A DNA stretch of 64,000 nucleotides from Uliginosibacterium gangwonense DSM 18521 (lineage in GTDB: Bacteria > Pseudomonadota > Gammaproteobacteria > Burkholderiales > Rhodocyclaceae). Location of the stretch: contig NZ_KB892835.1 in assembly GCF_000373965.1 (NCBI RefSeq), positions 17,400 to 81,399 on the forward strand. Direction: 5' to 3'. The translations under genes and the position numbers were made by a program. The notes below the pieces were generated by a model. That model had not been told where the DNA came from, did not search any database, and saw only the letters and a list, made by a program, of their open reading frames with translations. Below, piece by piece: positions 9,380-18,691 of the stretch (the stretch's first letter is position 1; the number at the start of each line of letters is the position of its first letter).

Positions 9380-9481
9380 GGCAAGGTTGGGATCAATCTA
9401 TGTAGCGCCTAATGGTAGCAGAGGGTAGCAGAGCCACCCTCTGGCTTCGCGGCCACATGCCATCTATAATCACACATCTTT

Positions 9482-9570
9482 CCGAGGAGCGTTGCGAGGC
9501 CTTTCCCCAGGTCCCAGGCTCGGAACCCGCCGCAGACCTGCGTGGCGGTCGCTTCAACGGCGCTCACCCA
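9482..9570 (+). promoter_or_regulatory. S-adenosylhomocysteine (SAH) riboswitch upstream of metH
   Basis: The segment begins CCGAGGAGCGTTGCGAGG and contains CCCAGGCTCGG at 9523-9533. It ends CAACGGCGCTCACCC at 9555-9569. These are the conserved blocks of the SAH riboswitch. GAGCG near 9486 can pair with CGCTC at 9561-9565 (P1). CCGAG at 9482-9486 can pair with CTCGG at 9529-9533 (pseudoknot). Known SAH riboswitches turn on ahcY and metH when SAH builds up, which fits the downstream gene. The call is from motif recognition by eye. Confidence 0.88.
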
Positions 9571-9666
9571 TTACCGTGTTGGTCACGGAACAAGGGTGAG
9601 AGGCTTTCACACTCCCCCTTCTCCTGCACCCATACGGCAACGTGTTTCGTCGTTTGGAGAGTCACC

Positions 9667-12600
9667 ATGCAAGCAGACCGCAGTACCGAAATCAAAGCCC
9701 TGTTGGCCCAGCGCATCCTGATCCTGGATGGCGGCATGGGCACCATGATCCAGCGCCACAAGCTGGGCGAGGCCGACTACCGGGGCAGCCGCTTTGCCCA
9801 GCACGGCAAAGACCTGAAAGGCAATAACGATCTTCTGGTGCTCACGAAGCCAGAGGTGATCCGTGGCATCCACCGGGAATACCTGGATGCTGGCGCCGAC
9901 ATCATCGAGACCTGTACCTTCAATGCCACCCGCGTATCGCAGGCCGAATACGGGCTCGAAGATGTTGCCTACGAACTCAACGTAGCCGGTGCCCGCCTCG
10001 TGCGCGAACTGTGCGATGAATACACCGCCCGCAACCCGGCCAAACCTTGCCTTTGCGCAGGCGTGCTCGGGCCGACTTCGCGCACCCTGTCTATTTCACC
10101 CGATGTAAATGACCCCGGCTATCGCAACATCAGTTTTGATGCGCTGGCTGAAGACTACTACCAGTCTGCCAAGGCGCTGCTCGAAGGTGGCGCAGACATT
10201 CTGCTGATCGAAACCGTATTCGATACGCTCAACGCCAAAGTTGCCGTGTTTGCCGTGGAAAAGCTCTTTGCCGATCTGGGGCGCCGCTGGCCGGTGATGA
10301 TTTCGGGAACGATTACTGATGCCTCGGGCCGCACGCTCTCCGGGCAGACGGCCACCGCCTTCTGGCATTCGCTGGCCCATGCCAATCCCATATCCTTTGG
10401 CCTGAACTGTGCGCTGGGCGCCAAGGAGTTGCGCCAGTACGTGGCCGAACTCTCCGGGGTTTGCAATACGCATATCTCCGCCCACCCCAATGCAGGCTTG
10501 CCGAATGCTTTCGGTGGCTATGACGAAACCCCCGTCCAACTGGCCGATGACATCCGCGAATGGGCCAAGAGCGGCCTGCTCAACATCGTGGGCGGGTGCT
10601 GTGGCACCACGCCGGAACACATTGCCGCCATTGCGGCGGCGGTGGCCGGCGTCAAGCCACGCGCGATTCCGGCTATTGAGGTGCGACAGCGCCTCTCCGG
10701 CCTGGAACCATTCAGCATCGGCCCCGGCAGCCTGTTTGTAAACGTAGGCGAGCGCAACAACGTCACTGGCTCCAAGCTGTTTGCCAAGATGATTATCGAA
10801 GGGCGCTTCGATGATGCCCTCGGCGTAGCCCGCCAACAGGTGGAAAACGGCGCGCAGATCATCGACATCAACATGGATGAGGCGATGCTGGATTCCAAGG
10901 CCGCGATGGAGCGCTTCCTCAAGCTCATCGCTGCCGAGCCGGACATCAGCAAGGTGCCCATCATGATCGATTCCTCCAAGTGGGAGGTGATCGAGGCGGG
11001 CCTCAAATGCATCCAGGGTAAGGGCATTGTCAATTCCATCTCGATGAAAGAGGGCGAGGAAGCCTTCCTGCATCACGCCCGTCTGTGCATGCACTACGGC
11101 GCGGCTGCCGTGGTGATGGCCTTCGACGAGAAAGGGCAGGCGGATACCTATCAGCGCAAGACCGAAATCTGCAAACGCGCCTACGATTTATTGATGAGCA
11201 TCGGCTTCCCGCCCGAAGACATCATCTTCGACGCGAACATTTTCGCCATTGCCACCGGCATAGAAGAGCATAACAACTACGCCGTCGACTTCATCGAAGC
11301 TGTGCGCTGGATTACCCAGAATCTGCCATATGCCAAAACCAGCGGCGGGGTGTCCAACGTGAGCTTCTCCTTCCGGGGCAACGACCCGGTGCGCGAAGCC
11401 ATCCACACCGTATTCCTCTACCACGCCATCAAGGCCGGGCTGACGATGGGCATTGTCAACGCCGGGCAACTTGGCGTGTATGACAACCTTGACCCCGTGC
11501 TGCGCGAAAAGGTGGAGGACGTGGTACTCAATCGGCATCCTGAAGCTGGTGAGCGCCTGGTTGAAATTGCCCAGACGGTGAAGGGGCAAGCCAAAGAGAA
11601 CACGCAAGATCTGGCCTGGCGCGAATGGAGCGTGGAAGAGCGCCTCTCGCATGCCTTGGTCAAGGGTATCACCCAGTTCGTGGTGGAAGATACCGAAGAA
11701 GTGCGCGCCAAGCTCGCGGCTGAAGGCAAGCCGCCCTTGTCGGTGATTGAAGGCCCGTTGATGGCAGGCATGAGCGTGGTGGGGGACTTGTTCGGTGCGG
11801 GCAAGATGTTCTTGCCCCAGGTCGTCAAATCTGCCCGTGTCATGAAGCAGGCGGTGGGCCACCTCATCCCCTATATCGAGGAAGAGAAAAAGCGTACCGG
11901 TGCTGCCGCCAAGGGCAAGATCATCATGGCCACGGTGAAGGGCGATGTGCATGACATCGGTAAGAATATCGTTGGCGTGGTGCTTGGTTGTAATGGCTAC
12001 GACGTGATCGACCTTGGCGTGATGGTGCCCTGCGACAAGATTCTGGCTGCAGCCCGTGAGCATGGCGCACAGGCCATCGGTTTGTCTGGCCTGATTACTC
12101 CGTCATTGGAGGAAATGGCCTATGTTGCCTCCGAAATGGAGCGCCAAGGCTTCGACGTACCCTTGATGATTGGCGGCGCTACGACCAGCCGCGCGCACAC
12201 TGCAATCAAGATTGCACCCAACTACTCCCACCCCGTGGTGTACGTGCCGGACGCTTCGCGTGCCGTGGGCGTGGTCACGAGCCTGCTCTCCGAGACCCAA
12301 CGCGATGCCTACGCGGCGGAAGTCGCAGCAGACTACGAACGGGTACGCCAGCAGCATGCGCAGAAAAAGGGCGTGCAACTGGTGTCTCTGCCCGCTGCCC
12401 GCGCCAACCGGTTCCGCTGGAACGAAGATGCGGCCTATGTGCCTGCCACGCCTTCGCGCACCGGGGTCAAGCTGCTGCGCAATATCGATCTGGAATTGCT
12501 CGAATCCTATATCGATTGGGGCCCCTTCTTCCAGACCTGGGACCTAGCAGGGAGCTTTCCCAAGATTCTTGAGGATGAAACGGTCGGTGAGACTGCCCGC

Positions 12601-13350
12601 AATGTGTTCCGTGATGCGAAAATCATGCTGCGGCAAGCCATCGAGAACCATTGGATCGAAGTGCATGCTGTTTTCGGCATCTTCCCCGCCGCAGCGGAAA
12701 ATGACGATGTGTTGATCTATCGGGATGACTCGCGCCGCGAAATCATTGCCCGTTGGCACGGCCTGCGTCAGCAGCAGGAACGCCCCGCCGGACGCCCGCA
12801 TTACTGCCTGAGCGATTTCATTGCCGACGCAGGTAGTGGCGTGCCGGATCACATCGGCGCATTTGCCATCAACGCTGGGCGTGGGCTGGAAAAGAAGCTT
12901 GCCGAATACGAAGCGGTGCATGACGATTATCACGCCATCATGCTCAAATCCCTGGCTGACCGCTTAGCCGAAGCGGCTGCAGAATGGCTGCACCAGCGCG
13001 TGCGCAGCGATTACTGGGCCTATGCCAAGGATGAGAAGCTGAGCCTGGAGGAATTGGTCAAGGAAGAATATCGTGGCATCCGCCCCGCGCCGGGCTACCC
13101 CGCATGCCCGGATCATACCTCCAAGGGGGAAATCTTCAAGCTGCTCAACCCCGAAGAAGCCATCGGCCTGCAATTGACCGAAACCTACGCCATGTTCCCG
13201 GCCTCGGCGATTAGTGGCTTCTATCTCGCCCACCCTGAAGCACGTTATTTTGCCATCAGCAAAATTGCAGAAGATCAACTGCAAGACTGGGCTCAGCGCG
13301 CCGGATTCAGCGAGGCAGAAGCCAAGCGCTGGCTGGCGCCGATTCTTTGA
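9667..13350 (+). CDS. metH: Cobalamin-dependent methionine synthase MetH
   Basis: From ATG 9667 (GGAGA upstream) the product is 1227 residues, the same length as E. coli MetH. The homocysteine domain has zinc ligands at about C248 (LNCALG) and C311/C312 (GGCCGTT). The pterin domain follows (residues ~350-640). The B12 domain has the lower-ligand motif DVHDIG with His at about 762. The AdoMet reactivation domain is at the C-terminus ([12 protein letters not shown]). It methylates homocysteine using methyltetrahydrofolate and recycles folate. An open frame extends 85 codons further upstream, but it runs through the SAH riboswitch and is not coding. It is the B12 user in a window rich in B12 genes. 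Confidence 0.97.
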   Translation: MQADRSTEIKALLAQRILILDGGMGTMIQRHKLGEADYRGSRFAQHGKDLKGNNDLLVLTKPEVIRGIHREYLDAGADIIETCTFNATRVSQAEYGLEDVAYELNVAGARLVRELCDEYTARNPAKPCLCAGVLGPTSRTLSISPDVNDPGYRNISFDALAEDYYQSAKALLEGGADILLIETVFDTLNAKVAVFAVEKLFADLGRRWPVMISGTITDASGRTLSGQTATAFWHSLAHANPISFGLNCALGAKELRQYVAELSGVCNTHISAHPNAGLPNAFGGYDETPVQLADDIREWAKSGLLNIVGGCCGTTPEHIAAIAAAVAGVKPRAIPAIEVRQRLSGLEPFSIGPGSLFVNVGERNNVTGSKLFAKMIIEGRFDDALGVARQQVENGAQIIDINMDEAMLDSKAAMERFLKLIAAEPDISKVPIMIDSSKWEVIEAGLKCIQGKGIVNSISMKEGEEAFLHHARLCMHYGAAAVVMAFDEKGQADTYQRKTEICKRAYDLLMSIGFPPEDIIFDANIFAIATGIEEHNNYAVDFIEAVRWITQNLPYAKTSGGVSNVSFSFRGNDPVREAIHTVFLYHAIKAGLTMGIVNAGQLGVYDNLDPVLREKVEDVVLNRHPEAGERLVEIAQTVKGQAKENTQDLAWREWSVEERLSHALVKGITQFVVEDTEEVRAKLAAEGKPPLSVIEGPLMAGMSVVGDLFGAGKMFLPQVVKSARVMKQAVGHLIPYIEEEKKRTGAAAKGKIIMATVKGDVHDIGKNIVGVVLGCNGYDVIDLGVMVPCDKILAAAREHGAQAIGLSGLITPSLEEMAYVASEMERQGFDVPLMIGGATTSRAHTAIKIAPNYSHPVVYVPDASRAVGVVTSLLSETQRDAYAAEVAADYERVRQQHAQKKGVQLVSLPAARANRFRWNEDAAYVPATPSRTGVKLLRNIDLELLESYIDWGPFFQTWDLAGSFPKILEDETVGETARNVFRDAKIMLRQAIENHWIEVHAVFGIFPAAAENDDVLIYRDDSRREIIARWHGLRQQQERPAGRPHYCLSDFIADAGSGVPDHIGAFAINAGRGLEKKLAEYEAVHDDYHAIMLKSLADRLAEAAAEWLHQRVRSDYWAYAKDEKLSLEELVKEEYRGIRPAPGYPACPDHTSKGEIFKLLNPEEAIGLQLTETYAMFPASAISGFYLAHPEARYFAISKIAEDQLQDWAQRAGFSEAEAKRWLAPIL

Positions 13351-13360
13351 GTTTGGGGAG

Positions 13361-13382
13361 CAAGGCCGCGTTTGCGGCCTTG
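13361..13382 (+). terminator. Terminator-like hairpin after metH
   Basis: CAAGGCCGC at 13361-13369 pairs with GCGGCCTTG at 13374-13382 around GTTT. The stem is strong and sits 10 bases past the metH stop. Only a short T-rich stretch (TTCCT) follows. Confidence 0.6.
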
Positions 13383-13510
13383 TTCCTACCCAATTGGGCA
13401 GGTCAAAAGCTGCTATTGCTAATGATATAAGAGTATCTTGTTTGCTAATGTATTTTGAGTCTTAATAGATAAGTAAGACCGTATTTTGCAGCATTACAAG
13501 GATACTAAAA

Positions 13511-14065
13511 ATGCAAGGGGTAGATGCACTGAAATTGCTGTTGAGTGATTTACATGATCGACATGTCGGGCTCACTCCTGCTCTTGCAGCTTCACTTACT
13601 GAGCAGGCTGTTGTTTGTTTAAGTAAATACCATGAATCTCCAGTTGAGTTTTTGGTAACCAACGGAGGTGGTTGCAAGGCGTATGCAGTTGATTTTAGTA
13701 AGCCTAATGATTTGATGTTAAATGCGTATGCAAATGATATTGATGCGACAGAAAATGGGGCGTATGGCGTTTCCTTGGCTGCTGTTGAAGCGGAGGCTCG
13801 TCTTGTTGCGGTGAGGCGTGCGGAAACGTTAACAGGAGCCGATTGGTATGTCGCCCCAATAGGTACGACTGCGGTAGATCTTGAAAGTTGCTTTAGGCTT
13901 GAAGTGTCTGGAACTGGCGCCGGAGATCAGACCAGAATTAAAACTAAGTTAAGAGAAAAAGTTGAACAGACGAAGCGTGGCGCCAGTAATCTCCCCGCGA
14001 TAGCCGCTGTCGTAGGGTTTAAAGAGCTAACCGTTGCAATTGAGCAAGTGAGTGATGAAAAATGA
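13511..14065 (+). CDS. Unrecognised protein, first gene of AT-rich two-gene islet
   Basis: I do not recognise this 184-residue protein. It has no signal peptide or membrane segment. The N-terminal third is mixed helix/strand (LVTNGGGCKAYAVDF). A central acidic patch ENGAYGVSLAAVEAEARL is followed by LESCFRLEVSGTGAGDQTRIKTKLREKVEQ and a C-terminal SNLPAIAAVVGFKELTVAI. This reads as a compact cytoplasmic alpha/beta protein. AAGGA lies about 9 bases before the ATG. Its stop overlaps the next gene as ATGA, so the two are co-made. Base composition (about 43 percent GC) and codon use differ sharply from metH and yjdM on either side, which suggests acquisition by transfer. No mobility gene accompanies it. 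Confidence 0.75.
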   Translation: MQGVDALKLLLSDLHDRHVGLTPALAASLTEQAVVCLSKYHESPVEFLVTNGGGCKAYAVDFSKPNDLMLNAYANDIDATENGAYGVSLAAVEAEARLVAVRRAETLTGADWYVAPIGTTAVDLESCFRLEVSGTGAGDQTRIKTKLREKVEQTKRGASNLPAIAAVVGFKELTVAIEQVSDEK

Positions 14066-15201
14066 GTTGGGTTGATTTTCACTCTGAAAGTGAAAGACTT
14101 GCTATCGAAGCTCAATTGAAAATAAATGAGCGGCGTATGCCAGAGGCTTTGTTGCTATATAAAGCGGCAGCAGAGGCAGAGCAGAGCGCACTAAATTGCT
14201 TAGAGATTGCAAAAGCCAGAACTAGAGGAATTACCGCTGTAAGTGCTGTAGCGTTATGGTTTAAAGCAGGGGAATTTGCAAAAGCAGAACAGTTGGCTCA
14301 TCTAATGCTGGCTGATTCCAAAATGCCTGAATTTGCACGTCGGGATTTGAAAAATCTAGTTCAAACCATTTCGACTGAAGAGGCTAAAAGAGAGGCCAGG
14401 GTTGCATTTCTGCGAGGGCATGTTTTGGTTTCGGTTAAAGGGGGAGAGGTTGTAACTGGTGGAGCTCCTTTGGATTTGGTTGTTGATAAAGTGCAAACAA
14501 TTCAGTCTATGTATTACCGCACGATTGAGCACTTAAATGGAGTCCCCCACAGAAGATCAGGCCCTCCTTCTAAAGAGTTGCAGGCTAGTTGTCGACCTTG
14601 GCTGTTTCAGCAGCCTCCAGGGAGCTATCAATTTTCAGTTGCAATCCAAAAGCCCGCCCAGCCGGATTTTTTTAGGCAAGAAGTCGATCCAGAAGAAATA
14701 GCAATCCGGTTTCTTGAGATTATTAGAGCATCCGCAAGCGACGATACTGCATTGCTTAATGCGATTGTTCCTGAAGAGGACTATCGAACTACTTTCTTAA
14801 AATTGGCTAGGAATTTAGCACCGACAGGCAAAGCGTTTGAGCGTATTGAACTACGTACCTCAGGTGATGGGGTTAAGCCTGTTGAGCTTCAAACAGAGTC
14901 CCGCACGAATATTATCAAACAGATTCGGCAGCACGAGAATTTAACTCTATTGGTTCCAGACTCTCCGCCTGAGATATTGAATTTGCAAGGTACATTAAGA
15001 GCTGTACATCTTGATGACGACTGGCTTGACCTTCTTCTGGTGGATGGAAAATCAGTGCATGTTGAAGGGCTTGGTGATGCTGTTGATGATCTGATTGGGC
15101 CTATGGTTAATAGGCCCGTGGTCGTAAGGGCGACTCGTCGAATTACGAAAGAACAATCAAAGAATAAATATTTATTCATCGACATCGAACTAGATGAATA
15201 A
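14062..15201 (+). CDS. Unrecognised protein with TPR-like N-terminus, second gene of islet
   Basis: The 379-residue protein is not recognised as a named family. Residues 1-115 are repeated helices with TPR-like spacing (EALLLYKAAAEAEQSALNCL, ALWFKAGEFAKAEQLAHLML). The middle (about 125-235) is mixed and basic, with PHRRSGPPSKELQ and a FRQEVDPEEIAIRFLEII segment. The C-terminal third (about 290-379) is predicted beta-rich, ending in RRITKEQSKNKYLFIDIELDE. No signal peptide or membrane helix is seen. It overlaps the preceding gene by ATGA and shares its low GC. A helical-repeat protein with a small partner may act as a complex; that is inference. The function is unknown. Confidence 0.75.
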   Translation: MSWVDFHSESERLAIEAQLKINERRMPEALLLYKAAAEAEQSALNCLEIAKARTRGITAVSAVALWFKAGEFAKAEQLAHLMLADSKMPEFARRDLKNLVQTISTEEAKREARVAFLRGHVLVSVKGGEVVTGGAPLDLVVDKVQTIQSMYYRTIEHLNGVPHRRSGPPSKELQASCRPWLFQQPPGSYQFSVAIQKPAQPDFFRQEVDPEEIAIRFLEIIRASASDDTALLNAIVPEEDYRTTFLKLARNLAPTGKAFERIELRTSGDGVKPVELQTESRTNIIKQIRQHENLTLLVPDSPPEILNLQGTLRAVHLDDDWLDLLLVDGKSVHVEGLGDAVDDLIGPMVNRPVVVRATRRITKEQSKNKYLFIDIELDE

Positions 15202-15213
15202 ACGGTTACGTGA

Positions 15214-15552
15214 TTAGGCTTTTCGTAGGAAACACGCTTTCAGCATGAAGTTGCCTGCATCCATCTTGCAGTCGACTTCGTGATCGCCGCCGACCAGGCG
15301 GATGCTCTTGACCTTGGTGCCTTGCTTGAGGGTGATGGAGGAGCCTTTGACTTTCAGGTCCTTGATCAGGACAACGGCATCGCCATCCTGCAGCACGGTA
15401 CCGTTGGCGTCCTTGACGATGGCTTTGTCCTCTTCTTCGGTGCTGGCTGCTGCGATGGGCCATTCGTAGCCGCAATCGGCGCAGACGTAGTTATCCCCGT
15501 CCGGGTAGGTGTTTTCCAGGGTACATTGGGGGCAGGCGGGGATATTGGACAT
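15214..15552 (-). CDS. yjdM: Zinc-ribbon PhnA/YjdM family protein
   Basis: The 112-residue protein has an N-terminal zinc ribbon, CPQC at about residues 7-10 and CADC at about 24-27. A C-terminal small barrel contains DANGTVLQDGDAVVLIKDLKVKG. Length and both domains match E. coli YjdM (formerly PhnA), once linked to alkylphosphonate use but without a proven reaction. The start at 15552 (MSNIPACPQC) is chosen because a longer frame adds 24 residues with no family resemblance and runs back through the terminator. It faces the islet genes tail to tail, 12 bases apart. Confidence 0.88.
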   Translation of the reverse strand: MSNIPACPQCTLENTYPDGDNYVCADCGYEWPIAAASTEEEDKAIVKDANGTVLQDGDAVVLIKDLKVKGSSITLKQGTKVKSIRLVGGDHEVDCKMDAGNFMLKACFLRKA

Positions 15553-15577
15553 GGTGTCGCTTTCAAAGGCGGGTCTG

Positions 15578-15611
15578 AAAAGCCCCGGAGTATACCTGTC
15601 CGGGGCTTTTT
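15578..15611 (-). terminator. Terminator between the NamZ-like gene and yjdM
   Basis: AAAAGCCCCGG at 15578-15588 pairs with CCGGGGCTTTT at 15600-15610. Read on the minus strand the stem ends in TTTT. It lies 10 bases past the NamZ-like stop and would separate its transcript from yjdM. Confidence 0.7.
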
Positions 15612-15620
15612 CGCCAGGGT

Positions 15621-16838
15621 TCAACGATATAGCAGGAATTCTTCACGCTCGGCGAGCCAGCTTTGCTCGTCGGGCAGCGTGATGGCATCCAGATCGGCGG
15701 GCGTGCTCTTGGGGTTGTCCACCCACTCGCGCAGCAGGGGGCTGCCGTTGATGAGGTCGATGGCGAGCCGGTCGTGCTCGTATTCGTAGGGGAAGTCGCG
15801 CCACAGGGGGTATTCCGGATGCATGTCGCGCAGCGCCTTGAAGGCGAGGCTTTGCAGGCGCCAGGGGCGGAAGGCCGGGTGATTGTAGGCCCCGGCTTCC
15901 ACGTGAATCTGCACCCCGCTGCATAGTTTGCCTGCATGCTTGTGGAATGTAGGCTCAAACCAGCATTCGCGCAGGATGCAGCCTTGCAACCATTGCGGGG
16001 CGAGGCTGTGCATGCGGGCGAGCAGGGAGTGGGCATCAATATCGGGGGCGCCGAAAATCTCCAGCGCCCGGGTAGTGCCGCGCCCTTCCGAGAGTGTGGT
16101 GCCTTCCAGCATCACGGTACCGGCATAGGCACGCGCCATGGCGAGGCTGGCGGCGTTTGGGCTGGGATTCACCCAGTTGCGCTCGGTCAGCGGCCAGCCG
16201 TAGCCGGGGGCCTGTTCCGGTGCCCAATCCTGCATGGTGATCACGCGGTATTCCAGCTTCAGCCCAAGTTGTGCAATGAACCAGTGGCCCAGCTCGCCCA
16301 TGGTCAGGCCGTGGCGCATGGGTAGCGGCCCCGCGCCCACAAAGCTCTCCCAGCCTTCGCGCAGGCGCAGTCCTTCCACCGGACGCCCGGCGGGGTTGGG
16401 GCGGTCCAGTACCCATACGGCCTTGCCGTGTTGGGCGGCGGCTTCCAGCACGTAGCGCAGCGTGGTGATGAAGGTGTAGATGCGGCAGCCCAGGTCTTGC
16501 AGATCCACGAGCAGCACATCAAAGCTCTCCATCATCGCCGGGGTGGGGCGGCGCACTTGCCCGTACAGGCTGAAGATGGGGATGCCGTGGCGCGGGTCGT
16601 GGTAGTCGGGCGACTCGACCATGTTGTCCTGCTTGTCGCCGCGCAGGCCGTGTTGCGGGCCGAACGCTGCGCTCAGGCGTACATCCGGCAAGGCGGCCAG
16701 CGCGTCCAGCGCGTGCTCAAGGTCTCGCGTCACGGAGGCCGGGTGGGCAAGCAGGGCAACGCGACGGCCTTCGAGCGGCGCGCGCAAGCTGGCGTCAGCA
16801 ATGAAACGGTCGAGGCCGAAGAGGACGGGGGCGGTCAT
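15621..16838 (-). CDS. namZ: DUF1343 exo-beta-N-acetylmuramidase (NamZ-like)
   Basis: The 405-residue protein matches the DUF1343 family. GRRVALLAHPASV lies at about residues 23-35, then FGPQHGLRGDKQDNM, and DVLLVDLQDLGCRIYTFITT at about 110-129. The characterised member NamZ removes terminal MurNAc from peptidoglycan fragments. The start at 16838 (MTAPVLFG) follows a GGAATC stretch; a longer frame adds only 15 unrelated residues. No signal peptide is obvious, so a cytoplasmic role in muropeptide recycling is possible. It is a single-gene unit ended by a terminator. Exact substrate is by homology. Confidence 0.82.
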   Translation of the reverse strand: MTAPVLFGLDRFIADASLRAPLEGRRVALLAHPASVTRDLEHALDALAALPDVRLSAAFGPQHGLRGDKQDNMVESPDYHDPRHGIPIFSLYGQVRRPTPAMMESFDVLLVDLQDLGCRIYTFITTLRYVLEAAAQHGKAVWVLDRPNPAGRPVEGLRLREGWESFVGAGPLPMRHGLTMGELGHWFIAQLGLKLEYRVITMQDWAPEQAPGYGWPLTERNWVNPSPNAASLAMARAYAGTVMLEGTTLSEGRGTTRALEIFGAPDIDAHSLLARMHSLAPQWLQGCILRECWFEPTFHKHAGKLCSGVQIHVEAGAYNHPAFRPWRLQSLAFKALRDMHPEYPLWRDFPYEYEHDRLAIDLINGSPLLREWVDNPKSTPADLDAITLPDEQSWLAEREEFLLYR

Positions 16839-16967
16839 GGGGATTCCTTGAAAACTGTTTTGTGATGCGTGGTTCGGGGGCAAGGGCTGCTATTTTAATC
16901 AGGCTCAGTCCTGTTTTGCATGAATTGCCCGCATCCAAAGAGCAATTGATTATGAAAGTGTTCGGGG

Positions 16968-17261
16968 TCAAGAAGGTGTGCTACTTGTGCGTTTGCGCCG
17001 CATGAGATAGCGATGCCAGAGCCAGCCACCGCCAAGATGCCAAAGTGCAAGGGGCCACAACAGCAAACACATGCCCCAGCTTGCTATGGTTGAGTTCATG
17101 ACTGTAGACGTGATCACACGTGAACATTCTGTTTCTGGGTGTGCGATAGGCCACAACATAGAGTCTGCCAGAGATTCATATAGCGCTACCGGTATATATG
17201 CGATTGCAATCCAGTACCCGATTTTTAACAGCGTCAGTATGTGTTTTATAGCTTGCTTCAT
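16968..17261 (-). CDS. Small two-helix membrane protein, unknown
   Basis: The 97-residue protein is not recognised. Two hydrophobic stretches (about residues 12-28 and 57-76) are separated by a polar loop containing a single Cys (HPETECSRV). A basic tail RYLMRRKR suggests a cytoplasmic C-terminus. GC is lower than in the neighbours. It lies just upstream of a broken DOMON-like fragment, in a patch that appears rearranged. Length and hydrophobicity make it a credible gene, but no family support can be seen. Confidence 0.5.
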   Translation of the reverse strand: MKQAIKHILTLLKIGYWIAIAYIPVALYESLADSMLWPIAHPETECSRVITSTVMNSTIASWGMCLLLWPLALWHLGGGWLWHRYLMRRKRTSSTPS

Positions 17262-17289
17262 TGTTATCTTGGTTTTATGGGGGATTTTT

Positions 17290-17408
17290 TTAAACCATTA
17301 AAGGTGCACAAAACGCGTCTCGTTGATGAAAATCCGGCTTGAGGCGGGGATGGGCCAAAGCCCAGTAGCTGCGGCTGCCGTCAGCAAGTTCGATGACTGC
17401 AGTCAGGC
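17290..17408 (-). pseudogene. C-terminal fragment duplicated from the DOMON-like gene
   Basis: About 113 bases here match the 3' end of the intact DOMON-like gene at 18103-18219 in the same orientation. The reading frame is preserved: LTAVIELADGSRSYWALAHP is followed by two changed residues and then KPDFHQRDAFC, ending at a TAA at 17290-17292. The 5' part is missing and the match stops abruptly at 17408. Most base differences are silent, so the copy diverged while under some protein-level constraint, or came from a related strain. The rest of 17409-17567 shows nothing recognisable. Confidence 0.78.
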
Positions 17409-17567
17409 GTGGTTTCTGAACAGCCTTGGATGCAACCGCTATAGAGTATTAGTCAAGCAATCTAAGCGAACCTAACGATTGCCCCCGCAAGTTGTCGAGT
17501 CGATCAAGCCAATCCATCTTGCTGCTAACACTCTAAGCATTGCACTTTACGCGATGATACGTCACGG

Positions 17568-18002
17568 TTACTTTGATTTCGGAGCGCAGCATTCATTTTG
17601 GACGGAAGGATGCAGCTGCCTGGGGAACTGGTCTTCAAGATAGTGCATGATTGCCAAACCAGGATATGCCCATAAAATTATATATCCAATAGAAATAGCC
17701 GTGTAAATCGTCTTCTTTCGTATATTAAGCGGTGCGTTGTCGCCAAGTGGTAGGTGCCACATTATGCAAGCGATTAATATAGAAAAGAAGGATATTTTTA
17801 TTCCGGAAAAATAGGGAAATGGCCTGATGCTCGAGGTGAGCATCATCAGCCACATTGCAGAAAGATAGGCGATGAAAAGTGGGATTGTCCAGCGCCTAGA
17901 ACACAGTTTTCCGCATTTTTCGCATCGTATGTTGCGCCCCTTGAGTAACAATTTTTTGACCGGGATCGTTGCACTGCAGTGTGGGCAAGTTCGATTATTC
18001 AT
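17568..18002 (-). CDS. Zinc-ribbon membrane protein, unknown
   Basis: The 144-residue protein begins with two cysteine pairs, CPHC at residues 6-9 and CEKC at 28-31, forming a probable zinc ribbon. Three or four hydrophobic segments follow (about 42-58, 70-84, 100-120). This layout is common in small unclassified inner-membrane proteins. It lies exactly between the DOMON fragment and the intact DOMON gene. GC is low, about 42 percent. Function unknown; it was probably brought in or preserved by the rearrangement that made the direct repeat. Confidence 0.65.
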   Translation of the reverse strand: MNNRTCPHCSATIPVKKLLLKGRNIRCEKCGKLCSRRWTIPLFIAYLSAMWLMMLTSSIRPFPYFSGIKISFFSILIACIMWHLPLGDNAPLNIRKKTIYTAISIGYIILWAYPGLAIMHYLEDQFPRQLHPSVQNECCAPKSK

Positions 18003-18091
18003 AGACGGTTTCAGGTAACACTGTGTTCAGTCGTAAGAGGAAATACTAGCGCATCATTGGTGCAGGATGATATTGAAGTGTATTGCCGAGC

Positions 18092-18637
18092 CTATTGTTC
18101 CCACTTCATCCAAGGCACGCAAAACGCGTCGCGTTGATGGAAATCCGGTTTTGTGCCGGGGTGGGCCAAGGCCCAGTAGCTGCGGCTGCCGTCGGCAAGT
18201 TCGATGACTGCAGTCAGGCCAAGTTGCAGGGGCGTACCAGCCGGTAGCAGGGCTGCGGGGATGTCTGCAGTCAATTCCAGATGGGTGGTGCTTGTTTGCG
18301 TCCGGATGTTGGGTGAAATGCTCGGGGTATAGTTAGTATCGCGTTCCCGGTAGGCATGAAAGGCGTATGCCGCCCATTGCCTGGAGGGGGAGAAATTGAA
18401 TTCGCGGTAGGCGGCGCTACCTTGTTCTGCAACAAAGGCTTCCAGACAGGTGTGTTCCCATAGCCCGTCGGCAAATGCAGGTGCGGTTGCGGTGGGGATG
18501 AGCAGGCTATCTGGTGCGTGTTCGATGCGGTAGTGCAGGCGCAGGTGGCCTCCAGCCAGCGGCTCAATATGTACCTGGATGCCTTGGATGGTGGCGCAGG
18601 GGGTGGTGGGGTGGCAGTGCAGGGAGAGCGTTGTCAT
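18092..18637 (-). CDS. DOMON-like domain protein
   Basis: The 181-residue protein has the features of the bacterial DOMON-like family. RLHYRIEHAPDSLLIP at about residues 33-48 is followed by GLWEHTCLEAFVAEQGSAAYREFNFSPSRQWAAYAF, and the C-terminus is SYWALAHPGTKPDFHQRDAFC. Related proteins are beta-sandwich domains thought to bind heme or sugars, but none of the soluble stand-alone forms has a firm function. There is no signal peptide. The last 38 codons are duplicated 800 bases downstream on the same strand. It is a single gene, not tightly coupled to neighbours. Confidence 0.75.
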   Translation of the reverse strand: MTTLSLHCHPTTPCATIQGIQVHIEPLAGGHLRLHYRIEHAPDSLLIPTATAPAFADGLWEHTCLEAFVAEQGSAAYREFNFSPSRQWAAYAFHAYRERDTNYTPSISPNIRTQTSTTHLELTADIPAALLPAGTPLQLGLTAVIELADGSRSYWALAHPGTKPDFHQRDAFCVPWMKWEQ

Positions 18638-18691
18638 TTATCAGAGACGGGCTATATCGACGAAGCATTACTTTACCCCGTTATGACAGCT

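Noticed and set aside
9380-9480. Possible cobalamin riboswitch before cobS
   Set aside because: None of the conserved B12-box blocks are present; only a short hairpin (GAGGGT/ACCCTC) is visible.
10096-11094. Minus-strand frame of 332 codons under metH
   Set aside because: Antisense shadow of a gene with full MetH motifs.
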